Assembly: GCA_946477505.1 (NCBI GenBank)
Contig: CAMKYP010000200.1
Coordinates: forward strand, 1 to 7,177
Reading direction: 5' to 3'
Source of the DNA: an uncultured Dechloromonas sp.
Lineage (GTDB): Bacteria; Pseudomonadota; Gammaproteobacteria; Burkholderiales; Rhodocyclaceae
DNA: 7,177 nt
The notes under the pieces: model-generated
What the model saw: the letters and a program-made list of their open reading frames with translations, nothing else
Told to the model about the DNA's origin: nothing
The model's database searches: none
Position numbers and translations under genes: made by a program
In this document: one piece after another, positions 1 to 5,119 of the stretch
Position numbering within the stretch: position 1 is the stretch's first letter
Layout of the letters: each line of letters begins with the position of its first letter

Positions 1-80
1 CCACGCTGATGGGCGAAAATGTCGAACCGCGTCGGGAATTCATTGAAACCAATGCCTTGAATGCGCGTATCGACATCTGA
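1..80 (+). CDS. gyrB: DNA gyrase subunit B, C-terminal end (partial)
   Basis: Reading from base 3, the first 25 codons encode a tail containing LMGENVEPRREFIETNAL and ending in NARIDI, followed by TGA at 78-80. This is the conserved C-terminus of GyrB; E. coli GyrB ends with a very similar LMG-VEPRR-FIE-NAL segment (recalled, not searched). GyrB is the ATPase subunit of the A2B2 type II topoisomerase that introduces negative supercoils into DNA. Only the extreme end of the TOPRIM/C-terminal region is present and the start lies left of the window. It is probably not part of the phn operon, because strong terminator-like structures follow it. ParE is the main alternative, but this tail fits GyrB better. 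Confidence 0.9.
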   Translation, partial: TLMGENVEPRREFIETNALNARIDI

Positions 81-95
81 CAAACGGTAACTGTA

Positions 96-147
96 GGATC
101 CAGCTTAAGTCTGGATTTTTCCAGTTTTTCTGGATTTAGCTGGATTT
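96..147 (+). repeat. Interleaved complementary repeats (CTGGATTT / ATCCAG)
   Basis: CTGGATTT occurs three times, at 111-118, 130-137 and 140-147. Its complement occurs as ATCCAG at 98-103 and TCCAG at 120-124. The copies alternate, so several mutually exclusive hairpins are possible: 98-103 with 111-116, 111-115 with 120-124 (TTTT loop), and 120-124 with 130-134. The first two are each followed by a run of five T. This lies just after the gyrB stop and is most simply read as a redundant transcription terminator. A regulatory role is speculative. Confidence 0.5.
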
Positions 148-148
148 G

Positions 149-177
149 AAAAGCCGACCGCCCAGGTCGGCTTTTTT
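149..177 (+). terminator. gyrB: Rho-independent terminator after gyrB
   Basis: A perfect GC-rich stem pairs AAGCCGACC (151-159) with GGTCGGCTT (165-173) around the 5-base loop GCCCA, and six T follow from 172. A run of A precedes the stem, so it could also work for transcription from the right. It separates gyrB transcription from the phn genes downstream. Confidence 0.9.
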
Positions 178-379
178 ACCTTCTGCTTCTCGGCCAATCC
201 GGCCGTTGAGTCTGACTCTGAAGAACGAGCGATTTTCATCAGTCAACAGACCTAGATCAGCTCAGCTTTCGCCTGGTTCTCATTCCTCCTGTGCAGTACC
301 TGTTTGTCGCGGCAACGTCATATCAGCGTAACACTCAATAGGTATCGTGCCGGTCATCCACTTATCTAGATGACTACAC
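178..379. other. Intergenic region upstream of phnF, no gene seen
   Basis: No reading frame here resembles a protein. The only open frame on the plus strand (146-331) begins inside the terminator and looks like chance. A small hairpin CGGCC/GGCCG lies at 191-205. The phnF promoter must lie here, but I see no pair of good -35 and -10 hexamers. The right-hand end carries the palindrome described separately. Confidence 0.6.
362..373. promoter_or_regulatory. Candidate PhnF operator / phnF promoter -10 region
   Basis: TTATCTAGATGA contains the perfect 8-base palindrome ATCTAGAT (364-371), ending 8 bases before the phnF ATG. A second palindrome with the same TCTAGA core lies in the other main intergenic gap of the operon (4034-4045); I find TCTAGA nowhere else in the window. 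GntR/HutC regulators such as PhnF bind short palindromes of this size, often with a T-A-G-A-type core. The overlapping TATCTA (363-368) could act as a weak -10 element. The operator assignment is inference from position and symmetry. Confidence 0.45.
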
Positions 380-1108
380 ATGAGCCTTTACGCCGTCACC
401 CGTGAATCCGGTGAAGCCCTGTACGCCCAGATTGCGAGGCAACTGGAACAGGAAGTATCCGGACTGTACGCGCCCGGGGATTTCCTCCCTTCGGAAGGTG
501 ATCTGGCAGCACGATTTGGCGTCAATCGCCATACCTTGCGCCGAGCTATCGACGAACTGGTCGATACAGGGATGGTCGAGCGCCGTCATGGCAAGGGAGT
601 AGTCGTTTTGGATAGCCAACTGGACTACCAGATTGGTACAGGCACCCGTTTCACTGAAAACCTGGCAGCCCTCGGCATGTTCACGGCCAACCGGATTCTC
701 CGCAAACAGACCTTGCCTGCCATCAAGAGGGTAGCCGAGCGACTGGCCATTAGGGAAGGCGACCCGGTGCACTGGATCGAGACGCTGCGCACGGTCGACG
801 AACGTCCCATGTGCGTCATTTCCCATTTCATTCCCGCAGAACGCTTCCCTGACCTGCTGTCGCGCTACCTCGGCGATTCGCTGCATGCCTTTCTCGCCGC
901 CGAGTATGGCTGCCAGCTACGTCGCATCGAGAGTCTGGTGACGGCGGTGCTCCCGCAAGGAGATGACGCCAAGTGTCTGGGAATGCCGCAGAACCGGCCG
1001 GTGCTGCGGGTCAAGAGTGTCAACGTAGACGACCGGGATGGAGCCCCGGTCGAATACGCGATTACCCGGTTCCGTGCAGACCGGATCCAACTGCGCATCA
1101 ATCCCTGA
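380..1108 (+). CDS. phnF: PhnF, GntR/HutC-family transcriptional regulator of phosphonate uptake
   Basis: This 242-residue protein has the standard HutC layout. Residues about 12-76 form a winged helix, with the recognition region LPSEGDLAARFGVNRHTLRR (36-55) and the wing RRHGKG (68-73). A UTRA ligand-binding domain follows at about 95-238, ending in the typical YAITRFRADRIQL. It sits first in a C-P lyase operon, which supports the name PhnF. PhnF proteins are repressors of phn genes in other bacteria; the effector here is unknown. The ATG at 380 is the only sensible start, since an in-frame TGA lies 9 bases upstream, yet there is no Shine-Dalgarno sequence. The transcript may therefore be leaderless or nearly so. 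The TCTAGA palindrome just upstream suggests autoregulation. Confidence 0.9.
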   Translation: MSLYAVTRESGEALYAQIARQLEQEVSGLYAPGDFLPSEGDLAARFGVNRHTLRRAIDELVDTGMVERRHGKGVVVLDSQLDYQIGTGTRFTENLAALGMFTANRILRKQTLPAIKRVAERLAIREGDPVHWIETLRTVDERPMCVISHFIPAERFPDLLSRYLGDSLHAFLAAEYGCQLRRIESLVTAVLPQGDDAKCLGMPQNRPVLRVKSVNVDDRDGAPVEYAITRFRADRIQLRINP

Positions 1109-1158
1109 AGGTCGCTCAAACCTCACCTTTTGTCACCCCACTTGCAGGAGCCTGAATA

Positions 1159-2106
1159 ATGTATCTGAAATCCACCCTTCGCCGCCAGTTGCTGGCGCTT
1201 GGCATGGCCGCCGCTGCGGCACTGCCGATCACCGGCTTTGCCCAAGTCCAGCACGATGGCAGCGCCGCCAAGCCGCTGCGCGTCATCCTCATTCCAGCCG
1301 ACGGTGGTACGGAAGACGGCACCAAGAAGGATTTTCAGCCGATTTTCTCGGCCATCGAGCAGGCCACCGGCCTGAAGTTCGATCTCAAGGTTGGTCAGAG
1401 CTATTCGGCTGTCGTTGAAGCCATGTGCAATGGCGCTGCCGATATTGCCTGGTATGGCCCGGCCTCTTATCTTCAGGCCAAGGGGCGAGGTTGCGCCGAG
1501 TTGTTGGCTTTGGCGGTTCGTCATGGCGACTCGGTTTACTACTCCGGCATTTTTGCCCGTACCGATAGCGGCATCAACAAGCTGTCCGACCTCAAGGGCA
1601 AGAAAGTCGCCCTGGGTGACGTGAACTCGACATCCAGCTTCAACGTACCGGTCGCGATGATGATCGAGAGTGGCCTGCAACCCGCCCGCGACCTTGGCGG
1701 CATCAACATGGCCGGCAGCCACGCCAACGTTCTCAAGGCAATGGCCGAAGGGTTGGTCGACGCTGGCGGCGCTTCTTTTGACTCCTTTGAGAAAGCGGTC
1801 AACAGCAAGGCAATCGATCCGAGCAAGGTCAAAGTCATCGTCAAGAGCTCGCCGATTCCCTATCCGCCGCTGGCTATTCACCCGAAGGTCGATGCCGGCA
1901 TCAAGGGCAAGTTGAAGGACGCTTTCAACCAAGTCGACAAGCTGCCTGGCATCACCAAAGATCAGATCCGTGGCTATGGTGGTGGCAAGGTTGACGGCTA
2001 TACCGCAAATGTCAGCGAAGGCGACATGGCAAAGGCCGGCAAGATGTTTGAACTGGTCACCGACCAAGTCAAGCAAGACATCATGAAGAAGGCCAGCACC
2101 CGCTGA
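1159..2106 (+). CDS. phnD: PhnD, periplasmic phosphonate-binding protein of ABC importer
   Basis: The 315-residue product starts with a Sec signal peptide: positive MYLKSTLRRQ, a hydrophobic Ala/Leu core, and a likely cut after TGFA at residue 28. It then shows PhnD-family (TIGR01098-type) features: DIAWYGPASY (95-104), the phosphonate-gripping STS at 157-159 within DVNSTSSFNVP, and the GSHAN motif (186-190). It captures phosphonates in the periplasm and delivers them to PhnE/PhnC. AGGAG at 1146-1150 sits 8 bases before the ATG. The gap from phnF is 50 bases. By an alignment made from memory, the two acidic residues that hold the ammonium group of 2-aminoethylphosphonate in E. coli PhnD (E177, D205) correspond to D208 and P236, so ligand preference may differ. 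Related binding proteins take up phosphite or methylphosphonate, which remain possible substrates. Confidence 0.93.
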   Translation: MYLKSTLRRQLLALGMAAAAALPITGFAQVQHDGSAAKPLRVILIPADGGTEDGTKKDFQPIFSAIEQATGLKFDLKVGQSYSAVVEAMCNGAADIAWYGPASYLQAKGRGCAELLALAVRHGDSVYYSGIFARTDSGINKLSDLKGKKVALGDVNSTSSFNVPVAMMIESGLQPARDLGGINMAGSHANVLKAMAEGLVDAGGASFDSFEKAVNSKAIDPSKVKVIVKSSPIPYPPLAIHPKVDAGIKGKLKDAFNQVDKLPGITKDQIRGYGGGKVDGYTANVSEGDMAKAGKMFELVTDQVKQDIMKKASTR

Positions 2107-2129
2107 TCCGCCTTGCCTATAACAAAACT

Positions 2130-2149
2130 GGCACGACTCCGGTCGTGCC
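2130..2149 (+). promoter_or_regulatory. Stable stem-loop between phnD and phnC (UNCG tetraloop)
   Basis: GGCACGAC (2130-2137) pairs perfectly with GTCGTGCC (2142-2149) around the loop TCCG. In RNA this closes as C(UCCG)G, a member of the very stable UNCG tetraloop class. No T run follows, so it is not a standard terminator. It lies 23 bases after the phnD stop and 25 bases before the phnC start. The likely role is to protect the 3' end of phnD mRNA so that more binding protein than ATPase or permease is made, as seen for other ABC importer operons. The structure is visible; the role is inference. Confidence 0.7.
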
Positions 2150-2174
2150 GGACAGGATTCTGAAAGGCGAAGCC

Positions 2175-2969
2175 ATGATCCACTTCGACAATCTCGGCAA
2201 AGCGTGGCCAGACGGCACCAAAGCGCTGAGCGACATTTCACTGCATATTCCGCGCGGTCAGTTCTGCGTCATCCTCGGCCCCTCGGGTGCCGGCAAATCG
2301 ACCCTGCTGCGTGCGGTGAATGGTCTGATGCACCCAACGCAAGGCCAGGTGCGCATCGACGGCACGGCACTGACACACGCCACCCAAAAGCAGTTACGCC
2401 GCCGCATTGCCATGATTCACCAGCATTTCAACCTAACCTCGCGATTGAGTGTTGCCGCCAATGTTCTGTCGGGCTTGCTGCCGGTAGTTTCCACACCCCG
2501 CGCCCTGACAGGCTGGTTCCGGTCGGAGCACCGCCGCAAGGCTTGCGGATTGCTGCAACGGGTCGGGCTGGCACCGACCCACCTGAAACGCCGTGCTGGC
2601 GATCTCTCTGGCGGCCAGCAACAACGGGTCGGTATTGCCCGAGCCTTCATGCTCGATCCGGAGGTCGTTCTTGCTGATGAACCGGTGGCCAGTCTCGACC
2701 CCAAGATTTCACGCGACATCCTGACGCTGATTCGCGATGCAGCACGTGAGCACAACACGACGGTGCTGTGCAGCTTGCACCAGATCGATCTGGCGCGGGA
2801 GTTCGGTGACCGCATCGTTGGCATGCGTGACGGCAAGATCGTTTTCGACGGCACGCCCGCTGAGTTCACCGATGAACGCGTATCCGCCCTGTATCACGGC
2901 GCACATTGGGAAGATCCGCCCAAAAAGGCAGAACCGGAAGCCGCCGGTTTTGAACTCGCACATGTCTAA
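2175..2969 (+). CDS. phnC: PhnC, ATP-binding subunit of phosphonate ABC importer
   Basis: The 264-residue ATPase contains every expected ABC motif. The aromatic A-loop residue is W11 (usually Tyr in PhnC). Walker A is GPSGAGKST (35-43), the Q-loop Gln is Q83 in IHQHFNL, the signature is LSGGQ (144-148), Walker B is VVLADEP (164-170), the D-loop is SLD (173-175), and the switch His is H202. It acts as a cytoplasmic dimer that powers uptake through PhnE. I chose the ATG at 2175 because AAAGG (2163-2167) lies 7 bases upstream. An in-frame GTG at 2145 would add ten residues but falls inside the stem-loop. The last 15 or so residues are a Pro/Glu/Ala-rich tail of unknown role. phnE follows with overlapping or nearly touching ends. 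Confidence 0.93.
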   Translation: MIHFDNLGKAWPDGTKALSDISLHIPRGQFCVILGPSGAGKSTLLRAVNGLMHPTQGQVRIDGTALTHATQKQLRRRIAMIHQHFNLTSRLSVAANVLSGLLPVVSTPRALTGWFRSEHRRKACGLLQRVGLAPTHLKRRAGDLSGGQQQRVGIARAFMLDPEVVLADEPVASLDPKISRDILTLIRDAAREHNTTVLCSLHQIDLAREFGDRIVGMRDGKIVFDGTPAEFTDERVSALYHGAHWEDPPKKAEPEAAGFELAHV

Positions 2970-2976
2970 GGTTGCC

Positions 2977-3999
2977 ATGCAAAAACCCATTCCCGTTCCC
3001 GCGCCGGGCAGCCAGGTGCATTGGCATCTTGATGCGCCTTATTCGTTGAGACATCTCCTGATCATTGCCGCCATCTTGATCGTACTAATCCTCACGGGGC
3101 AGAGAACCGAGATGGACAAGATGGTCATGATGACGACCGAGGCCGCTGGCAAGTTGCTTGGCGTTGCCGACGATTCCCAGGTGGTAAGAGGTCTCTCCCG
3201 GGTTGCCACCTCAATGTGGCCGCCTGTGCTCGGTGAAACGGAGGAAATCTCCCGCCTGCCAGAGTTCAAACGCGATCAGCTTCCGATTCTCTCGCGCATC
3301 GAAGTTCAAGAGCGCGTTGAGCAACGCATGAACACTGAAACGCTTCAACTGGAACCACACTCAGAATCGGTCGAGGTGCTGGTCAAACCCGTCGGCTATG
3401 TAGTGTCGGTGTTCATCAAGATGATCGAAACGCTGGAAATCGCTCTCTGGGGAACGATCATCGCAGTCATCCTTTCCGCGCCGCTCGCTTACTTCGCGGC
3501 CCGCAACTATAGCCCGAACCAGGCGAGCTACACCGCAGCAAGAGGCTTCATCAGTCTGCTGCGTTCCGCTCCGGAACTGATCGTCGCACTCTTCTTGGTG
3601 CTGGCTTACGGTTTCGGGCCGATTGCCGGTGTGCTGGCCCTGGGGCTGCATGCGGCGGGTTTTCTCGGCAAGTTCTACGCCGAAGACATCGAGAACGCTG
3701 ACAAGAAGCCGCAGGAGGCGCTCGAAGCGATTGGTGCCGGCAAGCTGAAAACGCTTTGGTATGGCGTCGTACCGCAAGTGCTGCCGCAGTACATAGCCTA
3801 CACCGCCTACATTCTGGATCGCAATCTGCGTATGGCAACCGTCATTGGTCTGGTGGGTGCGGGTGGCATCGGGCAGGAACTAAAGGGGCGTTTCGACATG
3901 TTCCAGTACGGCCACGTCATGACCATCCTGATCGCCATCTTCATCTTCGTTTTCATCCTTGATCAACTGTCGGCGCGCATCCGCAACAAGCTGATCTAA
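2977..3999 (+). CDS. phnE: PhnE, permease of phosphonate ABC importer, with enlarged periplasmic loop
   Basis: From the ATG at 2977 the protein has 340 residues. A first membrane segment (27-41, LLIIAAILIVLILTG region) is followed by about 110 residues predicted outside the membrane. The BPD_transp_1 core comes next, with segments near 152-173, 199-224, 284-299 and 313-330. The cytoplasmic EAA loop that docks on PhnC is EALEAIGAGKLKTLWYGVVP (247-266), followed by the family hallmark VIGLVGAGGIGQEL. E. coli PhnE, recalled from memory, is about 65 residues shorter, and the difference lies between the first and second segments. TAAGG (2967-2971) lies 5 bases before this ATG. An alternative ATG at 2962 overlaps the phnC end by 8 bases but lacks a ribosome binding site; it would add MSKVA. 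Confidence 0.9.
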   Translation: MQKPIPVPAPGSQVHWHLDAPYSLRHLLIIAAILIVLILTGQRTEMDKMVMMTTEAAGKLLGVADDSQVVRGLSRVATSMWPPVLGETEEISRLPEFKRDQLPILSRIEVQERVEQRMNTETLQLEPHSESVEVLVKPVGYVVSVFIKMIETLEIALWGTIIAVILSAPLAYFAARNYSPNQASYTAARGFISLLRSAPELIVALFLVLAYGFGPIAGVLALGLHAAGFLGKFYAEDIENADKKPQEALEAIGAGKLKTLWYGVVPQVLPQYIAYTAYILDRNLRMATVIGLVGAGGIGQELKGRFDMFQYGHVMTILIAIFIFVFILDQLSARIRNKLI

Positions 4000-4023
4000 G
4001 CATTGGCTTCATTTTTGCCAAGC
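4000..4023 (+). other. Imperfect hairpin after phnE
   Basis: GC-TTGGC (4000-4007, with A4002 bulged) can pair with GCCAAGC (4017-4023) around a T-rich loop. There is no T run after the stem, so it is not a convincing terminator. It may mark or protect the 3' end of the transporter part of the message. It overlaps the possible -35 element of the next promoter. Confidence 0.3.
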
Positions 4024-4045
4024 ACAAACAAACACGTCTAGACAT
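4015..4045 (+). promoter_or_regulatory. Candidate internal promoter and PhnF operator upstream of phnG
   Basis: ACGTCTAGACAT (4034-4045) contains the perfect palindrome GTCTAGAC (4036-4043), sharing the TCTAGA core with the site before phnF. TTGCCA (4015-4020) matches the sigma-70 -35 consensus at five of six positions. Sixteen bases later TCTAGA (4037-4042) could serve as a weak -10. Repressor binding there would block the promoter. The gap of 75 bases is the largest inside the operon, which fits separate control of the catalytic genes. Promoter strength and use are unproven. Confidence 0.4.
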
Positions 4046-4074
4046 CCAGATAAATCGAAGTCTATAGGAGTTCC

Positions 4075-4560
4075 ATGGTCATGCTGACCCACACTGATTT
4101 ACCGCGTAGCCAGTGGCTGCGTTTATGGACGGCTCTTCCGGCCGACCGAGTTCGAACTGCGGCCGACGAGCTGAGCAAGCGCTACGTTGTCGAAGATATC
4201 GAACTGCCGCAGTCGGGCCTCGGCTTGTTACCGCTCAACGACGGGGCGCTCGGCGAGGCGTATTACCTCGGAGAAATCCCACTGGCCCGCGCCCATGTCC
4301 GTATTGCCGACGGTGCCGGCAAGGCTGTTGAAGGTGGCGCGATCATCATGGACGACCGCGCCCGCTTGGCCCGTTCGCTGGCCATTCTCGACGGTGTTCT
4401 GGCCGCCGGTCTGCCTGGGTTCGAAACGGCCCGCACCCTGCTTAACGAGGGTGCTGAAAAAATCCGCGAAATCACCGTCGACCGCCAGAAGCTGATGGCG
4501 GCGACCCGCGTTGATTTCTCCCTGCTCGGAACAACTGATGAGGAGGATGACGATGCCTGA
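4075..4560 (+). CDS. phnG: PhnG, C-P lyase core complex subunit
   Basis: The 161-residue protein matches PhnG along its length: the N-terminal region with SQWLRLWTALPADRV, the central YLGEIPLARAHVRIADG (compare FAGDATLTRAAVRLTDG in E. coli, recalled), and the C-terminal ATRVDFSLL (compare ASRVDFF). PhnG is a structural subunit of the PhnGHIJ core and, with PhnH and PhnI, is needed for transfer of the phosphonate to ATP ribose. It ends in the acidic tail DEEDDDA, whose codons also supply the phnH ribosome binding site. AGGAG (4066-4070) lies 4 bases before the ATG at 4075 and 10 before an in-frame ATG at 4081, so the true start could be either (161 or 159 residues). Confidence 0.93.
   Translation: MVMLTHTDLPRSQWLRLWTALPADRVRTAADELSKRYVVEDIELPQSGLGLLPLNDGALGEAYYLGEIPLARAHVRIADGAGKAVEGGAIIMDDRARLARSLAILDGVLAAGLPGFETARTLLNEGAEKIREITVDRQKLMAATRVDFSLLGTTDEEDDDA
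4541..4546 (+). promoter_or_regulatory. phnH: Shine-Dalgarno site that sets the phnH start
   Basis: A perfect AGGAGG lies inside the last codons of phnG. It is 6 bases before the ATG at 4553 but directly touches another in-frame ATG at 4547. The spacing therefore favours 4553. Confidence 0.75.
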
Positions 4561-5119
4561 TCACATCCGTTCCGCGGGTACCGACTGGCAACCTGTGGCG
4601 CAACAGGGCGCATTTCGCCAGATCATGAACTGCTTCGCCTATCCTGGCCGGCTGGGCCAACTAGCGACTGAAGCGAAGCATGGCCTGCCACTTCTGCTGG
4701 CAACCTTGGTCGACCGCAGCAACCGCCTGGCTGACCCGCATCGCTTACTGGACGACGACGAGCATCGCCGCCTGGGCGCCAACTCAGGGACACCGGAAAT
4801 GGCGCAATTCGTCGTCCAGCCTGGCGTTCTCCCCCCTGATTTCCAGCCCATCCTGGGTAGCCTAGAAAACCCCGAACAAGGTGCCACCCTGATCGTCGTT
4901 GCTGAACGTCTCGGCACCGGTGCCAGCCTTCACCTGAGCGGGCCGGGTATCGACGGCACTGCGACGGTTGCCGTCCAGGGCGTCGATCCTGTCTGGTGGC
5001 AGAAGCGCGAGCAATGGAATGCCGGCTTTCCGCTGGGTGTGGACATGATCGTCGTGGCTGAACGCCAGGTGCTGGCGCTACCCCGAACCACACGCATCGA
5101 CCTGAAAGGAGCGAACTGA
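4553..5119 (+). CDS. phnH: PhnH, C-P lyase core complex subunit
   Basis: The 188-residue protein is close to the usual PhnH length of about 190-200. It carries family segments FRQIMNCFAYPGRL (21-34), GATLIVVAE, LSGPGI, and the C-terminal FPLGVDMIVV...LALPRTT, which matches FPLGIDLILT...LAIPRTT in E. coli PhnH (recalled). PhnH has a fold related to PLP-dependent transferases but binds no cofactor; it joins PhnG and PhnI in the core complex. Its ATG overlaps the end of phnG by 8 bases (ATGCCTGA), and its stop shares a base with the phnI start, so translation is probably coupled in both directions. Confidence 0.93.
   Translation: MPDHIRSAGTDWQPVAQQGAFRQIMNCFAYPGRLGQLATEAKHGLPLLLATLVDRSNRLADPHRLLDDDEHRRLGANSGTPEMAQFVVQPGVLPPDFQPILGSLENPEQGATLIVVAERLGTGASLHLSGPGIDGTATVAVQGVDPVWWQKREQWNAGFPLGVDMIVVAERQVLALPRTTRIDLKGAN

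Noticed and set aside
249..260. Third PhnF-like site containing CCTAGATC
   Set aside because: It shares only CTAGA with the two better sites and is not a symmetric palindrome around the TCTAGA core.
146..331. Small plus-strand open frame (61 codons) between gyrB and phnF
   Set aside because: It begins within the terminator hairpin, has no ribosome binding site and is low-complexity Ser/Pro/Arg sequence, so it is most likely chance.
374..886. Minus-strand open frame (170 codons) opposite phnF
   Set aside because: phnF on the plus strand has a full winged-helix and UTRA layout; the opposite frame shows no known motif.
2145..2174. Upstream GTG start for phnC
   Set aside because: It lies inside the stem of the phnD-phnC hairpin and lacks a ribosome binding site, whereas ATG 2175 has AAAGG at good spacing and begins as PhnC proteins normally do.
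1123..2241. Long open frame (372 codons) on the minus strand across phnD
   Set aside because: It lies entirely opposite and beyond a gene with clear PhnD motifs and a signal peptide, and its protein resembles nothing I recognise. GC-rich codon use often leaves the opposite strand open.
2962..2976. ATG at 2962 as the phnE start
   Set aside because: It has no Shine-Dalgarno sequence; ATG 2977 has TAAGG just upstream. It cannot be fully excluded, since overlapping starts are common in this operon.
4000..4023. Terminator between phnE and phnG
   Set aside because: The hairpin is bulged and its T run lies in the loop rather than after the stem, so it does not fit a rho-independent terminator.
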